Origin: Steromphala cineraria
Lineage: Eukaryota > Mollusca > Gastropoda > Trochida > Trochidae
Direction of reading: 5' to 3'
DNA: 64,000 bases
Assembly: GCA_916613615.1 (NCBI GenBank)
Contig: OU744734.1
Span: 36,400,801 to 36,464,800, forward strand
In this document: piece after piece, positions 23,414-33,661 of the stretch
Numbering within the stretch: the stretch's first letter is position 1
Layout: every line of letters starts with the position of its first letter
Notes under the pieces: generated by a model
The model's database searches: none
The model's input: the letters and a program-made list of their open reading frames with translations, nothing else
What the model was told of the DNA's origin: nothing
Position numbers and translations under genes: made by a program

Positions 23414-23649
23414 TTATCTTTTTTGTCTATGTAAAATTAGTAATATTTCAATGTTAAATAACTGTACTTTGATTCTAATAATATTTACCAAACAAATGGT
23501 TTATATGCTAACTCAAGAATGTCCGATTGAAATAATTGTGTTTGTTTGATAAAAGGTCATGTTGGGGAGGGTTTAATAATCAGTAATTGAAAAAATTCTT
23601 GCAAGTTTGGATTTAACAATCTTTATAAGAATAAAGTGTATTGCTTAAA
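23414..23649. other. AT-rich spacer
   Basis: Nothing recognised. Confidence 0.5.
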
Positions 23650-23828
23650 AAATAAAAACATCGTGAAATTAAGCCAATTATCAAAGCTATGATCATGGAA
23701 TGCATTGCTACGACAAAATCATTTAAATACTGTTGTAATGAATTAGCAAAATACAGCACATTTGTTTTCTCACAATGCCAACATTTCAAGATGGTAAATG
23801 AAAGCTGATCGATTGGTGCCTTTAAACA
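23650..23828 (-). repeat. Dispersed repeat R, copy 2 (inverted)
   Basis: Reverse complement carries GGCACCAATCGATCAGCTTTC, AAAACAAATGTGCTGTATTTT and GCATTCCATGATCATAGCTT, matching 11470-11705. The copy starts with GTTTAAAGGCACC. Confidence 0.7.
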
Positions 23829-24057
23829 TTTTCTCATATTTTACTTTTCAAAAACAACATGCATTTAATTAAAACATATGTATATATAATTCAAAGAATA
23901 ACAATCAAAATGATTTCCATGAGCATATTTGCTGTTGAAGAAAGACTTTGGTATGAGAAGATATTTGGGTGATATTCTCTATGTATAATCCTCATGTCTT
24001 ACATGATGTTGATGGACCAAAGAAATATTATCAACCAATGATCAAATAACTTCCCTT

Positions 24058-24475
24058 CAGTCTGATTAAAATTGACTGTTCTTCGTGTTAAAAGAGTGTA
24101 AAAATATTATTTCTATTGAGGTTTGAACCACACCAAGCCCTGCTTTCCTCTCCCGCACAGTCTGAAGACGCCCCCATTTACCGCATGTTCTGATGTAAGC
24201 TCATCTAGCCAATCACAAGGACGGCAACAAAAGCTTTCGATATAAGAGCTAGGGGAACGTTATTCCTGTGAAATCCATTTTCTACATGATCGCCGCCATG
24301 TTGGTTTTTGAAAGGGACAATATGATTGGTCCGCTTGTGACTAGGTTTTGTCTGCGCTAAACTGGTGCTGAACAAGCGCCTAGCCTGGGTGCTTTCAGAC
24401 CTTTGTGGAGAGGTAAGCCTTGATACATATTTTTATTGTGTTTCCCTCGAAATACGGTCAATTTTAATCAGACTG
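24058..24475. mobile_element. Inverted-repeat element E, copy 1
   Basis: Left end CAGTCTGATTAAAATTGAC and right end GTCAATTTTAATCAGACTG are perfect 19-bp inverted repeats. The 418-bp body is GC-richer than its surroundings and has CCAATCACAAGG and TGATTGG (inverted CCAAT) words, but no frame. A relative is at 52700-53027. Confidence 0.8.
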
Positions 24476-25009
24476 AACTTTCCTTTGACTAAATGTTAGC
24501 TAATATTTCATGGTAAGTAGACAAAGATCTTGTTGCAATAAATCATTTCAGAGCTGTCAGACAAAACGGTTTTGTCTCTTGCTACGAACTTTGATATTTT
24601 TATTTATTATAACAGATAATGAAGACTTTGTTTCCATGATTACGCTAGCTCTCATGTAAAATTTATTAGTTAAAAAATGATCTTTCCTTTGATAACATAA
24701 TTCATGTAAAGGATACACTTGCAAATTGAAAATCAGCCAGTATGCAATAAGTCAGTTGATGACATTTGATACAGCGATTCACAACAAGAGTTGAGATAAA
24801 TCATGAAGAAAAAAAGTACAGCAACTGTCAAGCAGTCCTTGTAAAGGATATATAAACCTGAAGCCATTTTATCTTCTGCTTGCCTTCAACAGTCATCTGA
24901 CACCTAATATAGCCTCTTACTTTCATCTTGTCAGATTTTATTGAATCCCGGAGTCGTAAAATGTAATAAGATTCTTCTCAGTAGAGGATCTTGGAGTAGG
25001 TTTGAGTCA
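24476..25009. other. AT-rich DNA without recognised features
   Basis: No gene or repeat that I can support. A TATATAAA word near 24850 has no accompanying gene. Confidence 0.45.
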
Positions 25010-25620
25010 AGGTTGATCTTTGTGTTTTGATGGAGTCATAAATGCCAAGTTCTTAATATATCAGTATATCTGTGAGGATAAGGCAGCAACAACATTGTTC
25101 TTTTCCGTAAAACCGGACACACCAGTGTCACAAACTCTATAGGAAGCTAGTGTCAAGCATTCTCTCCCAACTGAGGCAGATCAAGTCATGAAATGTTGAT
25201 ACAGCCTCTGTTCTATTACGCTGAATTTTGGGCTAGAATGGGAGATGCCTGATTGGAGGCAATCAAAGTTAGTTGCGACGCTGTTCTTAAATCATCATTT
25301 TGGCAACTGAATCATGGCAAAGGCATTGTGATATGAACCACCTTTTCTATGCGAGAAGTGTTGTCATTTGATAAAGAAATTCAAATGGATTCTGGTGCAA
25401 TTTTTTTCCGCCAGGGGATACTGCCGGAACCCACTGATTTTGGCCAAATAGAAGAGAGGTTGTATAAACATTTCATGACTTGATCTGCCTCTGTGGGGAG
25501 AAAATCAGTGTCAAGGGGAAACTCTGTGTATTGATGGAGTCATATATGCAAAGTTCTTATACCATACCAGTGTAAAAGTGGGGAAAAGCAGCAACGTAAT
25601 TGCTTTTTCTCTGTCAACAC
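25010..25620. repeat. Foldback F with flanking direct repeats
   Basis: The arms 25157-25218 and 25448-25507 are inverted relatives (CTCTCCCAACTGAGGCAGATC and GATCTGCCTCTGTGGGGAG, sharing CAAGTCATGAAATGTT), about 80% alike by eye. Outside them, about 25015-25130 and 25515-25620 are direct relatives (TTGATGGAGTCATA.ATGC.AAGTTCTTA). A half copy is at 62936-63040. Confidence 0.7.
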
Positions 25621-26284
25621 TTACAGGGATAGGTCAACCATGAATGGTACAGCACTGCTTGTGTTGCATCCAAAACCAAATGCATGTAAAATAGTCCTAG
25701 AAAAAGATAAGCACTATTGACTGTTAAACAAAGACCTTTTAATCCAAAGTAGAAACCACTCTCAGCTGTGCCTTAAGGTCTCTGGTGGATATTATAGCAC
25801 ATGTATGGTTTATCTCTTGTATTTGAATTCAATTGTCCATCTTGACTCAAACTGCACAGCATTTGCAACAGTGCCATACCATTCCCTGTATATGTAACAG
25901 AAATAGTTGTGAGATCACATCCATGGGACTCCCTAAAGTGCATGACGAATGACATTGAATGACGAATGATAGACCTACCTGTATCATTTTTGCAAAATGA
26001 ACTCTCTTCTTTTGCACATGAATCCAGTCTTTAATACTTTAAACTTATTAGTAGTAAGTAGTTGCAGATTCCTTTGCATTTAAAGAGCCACTCCTTGATA
26101 GGATATGTGATCATCATGGATGTAGACAGATGCGCACATTTTGACAGGGCTTGTGGTGTTGTGTTGCCCCTGGTTAAAAATCAGCAAACATTGGTTAGTT
26201 TTTTATCATGGGGAAGAAACATTACATGACAACATTTATCTGGTGAAAATCAACAAGAGTTGTTGCAGAGACTAGCGTTGATCC
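25621..26284. other. AT-rich DNA without recognised features
   Basis: No supported frame or repeat. Confidence 0.45.
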
Positions 26285-26514
26285 TTAAAGGGACAGTCCT
26301 ATCGGGGTTCCTATTGGAAACAAAATTAAAGGGGACAGTTCTGTTTCTGCATATATATATATAATGTTTTTCAAAATGGTTATAACACAACCAACTTGAA
26401 TCATGTTACTGGGGATAACATTTTGTTGATTTATATTTGACAAGTTGATAAGGAAGAGCACAAAAGCCAATTTCAATATCCACAAAAATTACCCTGATAG
26501 GACCATCCCTTTAA
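26285..26514. mobile_element. TTAA MITE family B, full copy
   Basis: TTAA-AGGGACAGTCCTATC at the left and TGATAGGACCATCCCT-TTAA at the right, with TTAA on both sides (26285-26288 and 26511-26514). The body is 222 bp and non-coding. Confidence 0.8.
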
Positions 26515-26539
26515 AAAAATAATAACTTTAAATCTTTTC

Positions 26540-27325
26540 CTTCCTTGATTCTTTCTGTTACTTAGATGATATCAATAGATCTCATTAATGTTCAAATCCA
26601 ACAATGGACTAAATAAATAAATAAAATCACAATGGTGTTGCAGGCTTTCTTACTGCAGATTACAATTTACTATGAAAATGTATGAAACCTCATCCATTCC
26701 GGACCAATCTTATTTCAGAAATCCAAATCTCTTAGGTTTTCTTTTGAAAGCTTGACTACACAGAAATGAATTCAAGTTCGTATTGTGTATAACTGAAATA
26801 GTTTTCAAGCATTGAAAAAACTAGTTGCTACTTTTCGAAGTTTGTTTACTTTTTAATTTAAGTTTTTTGGAATGCAATTATTCTTCAAATTCAGATCTAA
26901 ACATTTAAAATCAAACAACTCAGATGTCATTTCTAATAATTGTAATTCATGTCTATATGTCCAATGAAGACAACTGAAACAAAACACCTTATCAGACTAG
27001 AAGACTTTTAACTGCAAGATGGGACACCTACGTATCTACCGATATAAGTAAGCAGGTTAATTATTGATGAAGGAAGGTGTGAGGCAAGGGAGGCCTTCTC
27101 CTCCCTGACTATTTTCAGTGTAGGGAGATGGATTAGCAAGTCAGAGGATGATAATGTTATCAGAGGGATGGCAGCTTTGTGGCAGACTTGTACACTTACA
27201 TTTAAGCTTTGTCACGATACTTCACGATATGTCACATTCACTCACATCACTGGCAGTATTAACATGCCGTAAACTTCTCTCTCTGTACCTCACACCCTGT
27301 AGCTTAATCTCAGATATTCTTGGAG
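26540..27325. repeat. Inverted counterpart of the 46.3-47.1 kb tandem unit
   Basis: ATCAATAGATCTCA, CAACAATGGACT, GGTGTGAGGCAAGGGAGGCC, GAGATGGATTAGCAAGTCAG and CATGCCGTAAACTTCTCTCT occur in reverse complement and the same order at 46262-47130, and again at 48741-50832. The 64-codon frame here is a by-product. Confidence 0.8.
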
Positions 27326-27412
27326 ATTTCGTTTCTAAATAGTCAGTATTCCTTCCATTTAAAGCTTTTCGGTTAAATAAATGAGGAGAAGATACAAATT
27401 TTAAGTTTTTGG

Positions 27413-28920
27413 ATGACTGGTGCTGTTAAACAAAACTTTTTCTTTTCATTCATCACATTTTTGGATTAATCTTGGATATCGTTATTGGTTCAATTTCTAA
27501 ATCAGTTTAAGCTTTCTCTTTTAATTTGCATACAAGATAGATGTTGTTATCTTATACGTTTCTATATATATGCCAAATAAAACTGAAAACATTTTATTAA
27601 AAGAAAATTAGGATGTAAATAATTTGATGATTTGCAGTATAAATACATTTTTTTTAACATTCATTATCTTGGCAGATAAGTAGTACCAATTTATAAGTAC
27701 TACAAATCTTGAATATTTCAGATGTTTTAATTGTTTTGTTAGCATGGATCAATTTTTTCAGATGAATAAGATTATTAAAGGTAATCTCATTATAATCAAA
27801 ATATGAAAGTATGACAATTTTCTCCAAAACCTTCCCCAATTGTGTTTTTAACTTATTTGTTTAACATGTTGAATCGCAATCACATATAAAAAAAGGTCAT
27901 CTGGATAAAAATGAAATCTGGATAACAAAGCTATATCTTGAAAAAAGCTATTCATATGTATATACATCTAATTTCTAAAGGACAAAGAATTATCTAAATG
28001 TCATCTTTTTTTCAACAATAACAAAGTTGAAATCTAAAAGTCATAGTTTTTAATAGTTTAACCTTTTAAATGCTTTTCAAAGAAGTAGAACAATAGAAAA
28101 GGTAAACTTTCGTCTTGTTCGTTTTCTTTGTCTTGGAGTAATGATAAAGTAAATGTGACATGACTTCAAGATGACATTTATTTAAGTATCTTTTTATGTG
28201 GAGATATGACTTTTGTTCAACTTGAGAGTGATAGATTTATGTATAATATATGTCAAAAGACAGAAAGTAGGTCTTTGAAAACACTTAGAAATCTGAATTT
28301 TATATGAAAAGACAATTTGATTTATTGCCCAACATTTTGTAGAGGTTGACATTAAGGGTGCAGGTTCTTTGAAACTTTTTGATTTATAATGAATGATGTT
28401 TTTAAAAAATGAAAACTAGAATATTTTGTTCCTCAAACATTTAATTTGGTGCAATTGTGTTTTAGGGCTTCTGGCTTATTTGCATGGTATGGTGTCCAGT
28501 GTCCGTCTGTCTGTATGACAGTTCGTAAACATTGTGCACTTTCAACTTCTTCTTCAGAGACATATAAGGCCTAGAAAGCTGAAACCTTGTGTATATACTC
28601 TGCTTTGCCCTTAAAACTTATTTTCATCTTCCTCTCCAGAAGCATAAGGCCTGAAATTTGGGTTCGCCTATTGGGTGTCGCATCGAAACTTTTGAAATGA
28701 TTTTTTTTCCATATTTTAAACTCTCTGGATCCGCCAATGAAATGATACCACTTGTCGGTTCCATTCGGTCAAACTCAAGATTTAGGTGTTCTGTTTTTCA
28801 AACATACCCTGTTTTCCAATTTTTTAGTAAAATTCTCATTTTCTATGTTGTTCATACCCATAGATATTACAAATTCTCATTTTATCGAACTAAAATGTTT
28901 TCAACTGGCTAACTTCAAAT
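27413..28920. repeat. Direct repeat flanking the Copia region, left copy
   Basis: Collinear with 33662-35362: ACTGGTGCTG.AAAACAAA at the start, TTTGCATACAAGATAGATGT, GTGTCCGTCTGTCTG..., and TTTTCAACTGGCTAACTTCAA at the end. Identity is roughly 90% by eye, and the right copy has extra insertions. The last 450 bp resemble minus-strand pieces of the GACGGAC/hairpin elements. Confidence 0.8.
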
Positions 28921-28926
28921 TTAAAA

Positions 28927-29257
28927 AGCAAACAATTACATGTATTGTTAGTAATTATTAGTAAACTTACCTCTGGAACCTCTCTCTTCGTTCTCTTGAA
29001 CGTACCTGCAGAAGTCTAGATAAAATATAGAGAAAAAACTAAGTCATAATTACCATTAGTGGTATGCCTCTCTCCTCCTCTTCCCTGGAGTTAGCTCCCT
29101 TTGCCCGCATGTGGTCTGACAGCCTCATATTCTCTTCCAGCTGAACATCACCTGGAACATGTGCGGGGAGGAATTAGTATACTCTGGGCAGGTGTTCACC
29201 GCTTATTCCAGAGGTAAGTTTACTAATAATTACTAACAATACATGTAATTGTTTGCT
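28927..29257. repeat. Foldback with perfect 52-bp arms
   Basis: 28927-28979 and 29206-29257 are exact inverted repeats over about 52 bp (right arm TTCCAGAGGTAAGTTTACTA ... TACATGTAATTGTTTGCT). The interior is pyrimidine-rich. A second 13-bp perfect inverted repeat, TAATTATTGGCGT/ACGCCAATAATTA, follows at 29257-29269 and 29349-29361. Confidence 0.9.
29141..29213 (+). other. Exon-like segment between splice-like signals
   Basis: A pyrimidine-rich tract ending TTCTCTTCCAG precedes 29141, and AG-GTAAGT follows at 29214, so both borders fit spliceosomal consensus. The 73 nt are open in two frames. The donor lies inside the right arm of the foldback. No homologous protein is recognised and no neighbouring exon is certain. 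This may be coincidence or a real exon. Confidence 0.25.
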
Positions 29258-29556
29258 AATTATTGGCGTAAATTAACCTCTGGAATAACCTTAGCCCGAA
29301 TTCCACATAATGGAGGCGGGTATCCAGGGGATGTTTACTTAACATTAGACGCCAATAATTATACTTATTAGATTTATATTACATGATATGTTCTTTACTT
29401 GAATATCACTTCTTTTACTATTTCGTAGATAAGTGAATAAAACAATAACAGAACCATTTCTTCATGCTCTTTCCCTTCAATTTATTCAACCTTTCAACTG
29501 AACAATATGTTATATCTCACAGGCAAACCACTTGGTTAATATGTTAGTTTCCCTCG

Positions 29557-29681
29557 TCTGACTATGATGTAACCTTTCATTTGACTTTTATTTATACATA
29601 TTATGACGTCACTTCCGGTTCTTATGACGTCACTTCCGGTCAAATTATTCCCTTAAATATGCAACGAACATCATAGTCAGA
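29557..29681. promoter_or_regulatory. Paired CRE/ETS-like sites inside a 14-bp inverted repeat
   Basis: TTATGACGTCACTTCCGGT occurs twice, at 29601-29619 and 29622-29640. Each holds TGACGTCA (CRE/ATF-type) joined to an ETS-type CACTTCCGG core. The pair is enclosed by TCTGACTATGATGT (29557) and ACATCATAGTCAGA (29668). It could be a promoter or enhancer, possibly the remains of an LTR upstream of the Copia pol. Binding is inferred from motif shape only. Confidence 0.45.
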
Positions 29682-29994
29682 TAGTCATTAGTTGTGATAG
29701 AGTTAAGGTGGATATACCAGTCCACAACAAGTGCTAAACGAATAACAACATTAAACCTTCTCCCGAAACCATCACCATAACACAAGTCATAGTTTGGCCT
29801 CACCTTCTTAGGAGAATGGTGAACTTGGTAGAGGAGTCCTCGTCAAACTTTTCCCTCGATGACCCCCCCCCCCCCCACCCCCCTTCTTTTCCTCCAAGAA
29901 GGATTAAGCTGTGGAGATTCGTTGAGCCGCCACTAGCGGACCCAACTGAGCAATTCCATCCAGCGAAGGCGCGATATCCCGTAAGTATGAGAAG
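29682..29994. other. Region between the CRE/ETS pair and the Copia pol, with a C homopolymer
   Basis: A run of 14 C, then A, then 6 C lies at 29863-29883. A plus-strand 60-codon frame (29816) and GTAAGTA at 29981 are present, but no gag motif (no zinc knuckle) and no protease DSG/DTG are visible. In frame with pol, TGA at 29947-29949 closes the frame upstream. Confidence 0.5.
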
Positions 29995-32900
29995 ATGAAA
30001 GTATTTGTGCCCTTCCACTGGCAAGATTGGTACGATGATTTTGTGGAAAACCTAGATGAGGAGAAAAGGAAGCAAATTGTCACAAAACCAAGTGAAAAAG
30101 TTTTCAAGTTTGGTGATGGAGAAAAGGTAAAATCTTTCATGAATGCTTCAATACCAGCTTTAGTAGGAGACACCTGTTGTACAATAGAGACAGAAATAGT
30201 GGATGTTGGTATTCCTTTACTCCTTAGCAAAACTTCACTGAAAAAGGCTGATACTATTATTGATTTAGCTACTGACAAAGTCACTATGTTTCAGAAGCCA
30301 GTCAAGGTAGCACTCACCTCAAGTGGACACTATTGTATCAACATCTTGGAAAATGGAACAGATTTCCCAGAAAAAGAAGATGAAGTACTCCTGATAGAAG
30401 ACAAATTGACAAGCATGAGTGAAAGTGAAAAGAAGAAAACCCTCATCAAACTTCATCGACAGTTTGGACATGCCTCAAGTGAAAATTTGAAGAAACTTTT
30501 GAGCAAGGCAAACATTCAAGACCAAGGTATTTTTTCTCTTCTGAGTGAGATCATTGATCAGTGTGAAATATGTCGGAAACACAAAAGACAGGATCCCAAA
30601 CCTGCGGTTGGATTTCCTTTAGCTTCTGACTTTAACGAAACAGTTGCAGTAGATCTTCATCAACTAGGCACAGGAATATGGTATTTGCACATGATTGATG
30701 AATTTACAAGATTCAGCTCAGGGGCCATTATGTACAGAAAAGAGCCAAAAGAATTTGTCTCAAGCTTCCTTTCCAAGTGGATAAGTGTTCATGGAGCACC
30801 AAAAAGACTGTATAGCGATAATGGCGGAGAGTTCAACAATGGAGAGGTTCGGGACATGTGTGAAAACTTCAACATTGAGGCAAAAACAACGGCGGCATAC
30901 AGTCCATGGAGTAATGGACTCCTGGAAAGACATAACCAGACATTGACAAATATTTTGAAGAAAATCAAGATGGAACAAAACTGTGATTGGGAAACCGCTC
31001 TGAATTGGGCTTTATCAGCAAAGAATACCATGATCAATGTACACGGTTACAGTGCTCATCAACTAGTCTATGGAAGAAATCCCAGTCTACCTTCAGTGTT
31101 GACTGATAAGCCACCTGCATTAGAGGGAACAACACAGAGTAAAACAGTTGGAGAACACCTCAACACTTTACATACGATGAGGCAAGAATTCACAAAAGCT
31201 GAGAGTTCTGAAAGATTGCGGCGTGCACTGAGAAAACAAATTCGACCTGAATCTGGACCGTACAAGATGGGAGACAAGGTGTTCTACAAACGACCTGATA
31301 ATGCAGAATGGAAGGGACCAGGCATCGTCATTGGACAAGATGGGCCAGTGGTGTTCATACGACATGGCGGCATGTTAGTGAGAGTTCATAAGTGTAGACT
31401 CAGACACACAGGAGTTGAAAAAATGGAACAGTCAGAAACAACAACAGAGATTAAAGAAACCAAGCAACCTATTGAATATGAAGGTGAACAAGATGAAGAA
31501 AGCAATTTGCAAAATGACTCAACTCCAACATCAGAATCAAGAGACACAATTGATATTAGTAAATTGAGACCCGGTCAAGTCGTCTCATACCAACACATGG
31601 AAACAGGAAACAAGCTCTCAGCAAAGATATTGAGCAGGGCAGGTAAAGCTGTAGGCAAGTACAAACATTGGTACAATGTAGAATATGTTAATCCAGAACA
31701 AGAAGGAGTTAAACAATCTCTTGACCTGAGCCAAGTCCAAAACTTATGTGTCACAGCTACTCAGGAAGAAGGGGAAGATGTTTTTCTAACAGAAAACATT
31801 TCTTGGGATGAAGCCAAGAAAGACGAACTTCTAAATTGGAAAAAGAATGAAGTATACAAAGAAGTTAAAGATGTAGGGCAAAATACTATCTCAACCAGAT
31901 GGATATGCTCACTTAAAGAAACAGAAAATGGAATGAAGCCCAAGGCACGCTTGGTTGCAAGAGGTTTTGAGGAGGTTTGCAATGATATTCCAAAAGATTC
32001 CCCTACCTGTTCAAACGAGTCTGTGAAAATGATTCTCGCAATAACAGCACAAAACAAATGGAAGATTCATTCGATGGATATCAAAACAGCCTTCCTTCAA
32101 GGACAAACAATTGAAAGGAACTTATTTATCAAACCCCCTGTTGAGGCAAAAAGTTGCGGGACATTATGGCACCTAATGAAATGTGTGTATGGACTTGGTG
32201 ACGCTTCACGACAATGGTATAAACGAGTCAAGGATGCCATGACACAATTATCTGGAATAACATCTTGTCTAGACCCAGCTGTTTTTCGATGGTATGACAA
32301 CAAGGGCTCACTAATGGGAATTTTAGCATGTCATGTGGATGACTTCATTTGGAGTGGCACTGAAGAGTTTGAGTCTAAAACCATAAATACTCTTCGCTCA
32401 CAATTCAATGTCGGAAGAGAAGAAAGCAAGACATTTCAATATTTGGGAATGGAACTTCATGAACTAGAAAATCAAATCCAACTTCATCAACACAGATATG
32501 CTGAAAATCTCAAGTTTATTTTAGTAGAAAAGAATAGGGCCACAGAAAAAGACAGTGTCTTGGATAGCAAGGAAATGGAGATATTCAGGGGAAAAGTTGG
32601 ACAAATTCTATGGATTGCACGTCAAAGCAGACCAGATATGATGTTTGATGCCTGCAGACTTTCAGGACGTCAAAAATCTGCCAAAGTTGAAGATATGTTG
32701 GAGGTTAACAAGGTCATAAAACAAATCAAATCAGAAAAGGTGACATTGAAGTTTCAAGATCTTGGAGAAGGCCAATTAATACTTTTGATTTTCAGTGATG
32801 CAAGTTTCGGAAACTTGCCTGATGGAAGCAGTCAAGGTGCGCACATCATTTTTCTGCTGAATGTCAACACAGGACTCATTTCGCCACTTTGCTGGAACTC

Positions 32901-33270
32901 AAAGAAAATAAGAAGAGTCGTGAGGAGCACGCTAGCTGCAGAAACACTAGCCATGGCTGATGGAATTGACATGGGAATTTTCCTCTCAAGTCTCTACTCA
33001 GAAATCATCACTAGTCAAACAGAGAAACTACTACTTCCACTAGTGTGTATCACAGACTGTAAGTCCCTCCAAGAAAACCTGAAATCAACAAAGCTTGTTA
33101 CAGAAAAGAGATTGAGGATGGAGATCAATGGCATAAGACAACACATTGAACAGCAAAATGTCAAGGAAATCAGATGGGTAGAAACAAAAGAACAACTTGC
33201 GGATTGCCTCACAAAGAAAGGAGCAGCATCAATAAAGCTCCTTCAGGCATTTGAAAATGGTCATCTGTGA
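29995..33270 (+). CDS. Ty1/Copia-type retrotransposon pol, 5'-truncated but uninterrupted (1091 aa)
   Basis: One open frame carries, in Copia order: residues about 30-115, the C-terminal half of an aspartic protease (FKFGDG, then IPLLLSKTSLKKA); an integrase zinc finger H154, H159, C190, C193; the integrase core with D220, D275 and E311 (35 residues between the last two); reverse transcriptase with D695 (MDIKTAFLQG) and HVDD at 780-783 instead of the more usual YVDD; and RNase H acidic residues D935, E983, D1021 and D1070. Integrase before reverse transcriptase separates this from Ty3. Missing are gag and the protease active-site Asp motif, which should precede DWYDDF. The first about ten residues may therefore be foreign sequence and the ATG at 29995 may be incidental. 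All other catalytic residues remain and there is no stop in 3.3 kb, so the insertion is young or the frame is maintained. It would make RNA-dependent DNA synthesis and integration enzymes. Host co-option is possible but unproven. Confidence 0.93.
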   Translation: MKVFVPFHWQDWYDDFVENLDEEKRKQIVTKPSEKVFKFGDGEKVKSFMNASIPALVGDTCCTIETEIVDVGIPLLLSKTSLKKADTIIDLATDKVTMFQKPVKVALTSSGHYCINILENGTDFPEKEDEVLLIEDKLTSMSESEKKKTLIKLHRQFGHASSENLKKLLSKANIQDQGIFSLLSEIIDQCEICRKHKRQDPKPAVGFPLASDFNETVAVDLHQLGTGIWYLHMIDEFTRFSSGAIMYRKEPKEFVSSFLSKWISVHGAPKRLYSDNGGEFNNGEVRDMCENFNIEAKTTAAYSPWSNGLLERHNQTLTNILKKIKMEQNCDWETALNWALSAKNTMINVHGYSAHQLVYGRNPSLPSVLTDKPPALEGTTQSKTVGEHLNTLHTMRQEFTKAESSERLRRALRKQIRPESGPYKMGDKVFYKRPDNAEWKGPGIVIGQDGPVVFIRHGGMLVRVHKCRLRHTGVEKMEQSETTTEIKETKQPIEYEGEQDEESNLQNDSTPTSESRDTIDISKLRPGQVVSYQHMETGNKLSAKILSRAGKAVGKYKHWYNVEYVNPEQEGVKQSLDLSQVQNLCVTATQEEGEDVFLTENISWDEAKKDELLNWKKNEVYKEVKDVGQNTISTRWICSLKETENGMKPKARLVARGFEEVCNDIPKDSPTCSNESVKMILAITAQNKWKIHSMDIKTAFLQGQTIERNLFIKPPVEAKSCGTLWHLMKCVYGLGDASRQWYKRVKDAMTQLSGITSCLDPAVFRWYDNKGSLMGILACHVDDFIWSGTEEFESKTINTLRSQFNVGREESKTFQYLGMELHELENQIQLHQHRYAENLKFILVEKNRATEKDSVLDSKEMEIFRGKVGQILWIARQSRPDMMFDACRLSGRQKSAKVEDMLEVNKVIKQIKSEKVTLKFQDLGEGQLILLIFSDASFGNLPDGSSQGAHIIFLLNVNTGLISPLCWNSKKIRRVVRSTLAAETLAMADGIDMGIFLSSLYSEIITSQTEKLLLPLVCITDCKSLQENLKSTKLVTEKRLRMEINGIRQHIEQQNVKEIRWVETKEQLADCLTKKGAASIKLLQAFENGHL

Positions 33271-33492
33271 ACTGAACAACTCCAAAGATTTTACTTGTTT
33301 TAAATGTACATAATTGATATTTTATCCAGCAAGAAAAAGGAACAGAAAATTTTATTGTGGTGGCTGATCTTATCTTATGTGATATACACAAAAAGATGTT
33401 TATTGACTTTTAAGTATCTTCTAATGATAGCATTTTAATGACTGCCATACTGCCAATCTGCCTACCTATATGAACAGTGGTTTTATGTGAAA

Positions 33493-33507
33493 AAGAAGAA
33501 AGGGAGA
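33493..33507 (+). promoter_or_regulatory. Candidate polypurine tract of the Copia element
   Basis: GAAGAAAGGGAGA, then TTGATAACA. A purine run ending GGGAGAT directly before TG is the usual Copia 3' arrangement. It lies about 225 bp after the pol stop. Confidence 0.55.
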
Positions 33508-33509
33508 TT

Positions 33510-33657
33510 GATAACATCGTAGTTCACGCATGCGTGGAACTACTTCCCGGAAGTGGTATAAGGAAGCGCGCCAGAATTGACTATCTGTTTGACTGTGGAG
33601 ATATACACATGTGGGACATAGCAGAGGCTCAGTTACTAACGAGGTAGGCTACTTTTC
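33510..33657 (+). repeat. Candidate short 3' LTR (or LTR remnant) of the Copia element
   Basis: Starts TGATAACATCG after the polypurine tract. Contains the hairpin GTTCCACGCATGCGTGAAC-like sequence CACGCATGCGTG, an ETS-like palindrome ACTTCCCGGAAGTGG, TATAAG (33557-33562), and ends TTTTCA directly before the 33662 direct repeat. No matching 5' LTR was found upstream of pol, so this is provisional. Confidence 0.35.
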
Positions 33658-33661
33658 AGAT

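Noticed and set aside
24840..24900. TATATAAA as a host promoter
   Set aside because: No downstream reading frame, initiator or splice pattern follows.
29816..29998. 60-codon proline-rich frame as the gag start of the Copia element
   Set aside because: Carries the C homopolymer, has no zinc knuckle or capsid-like region, and is in another frame, closed just after the pol ATG.
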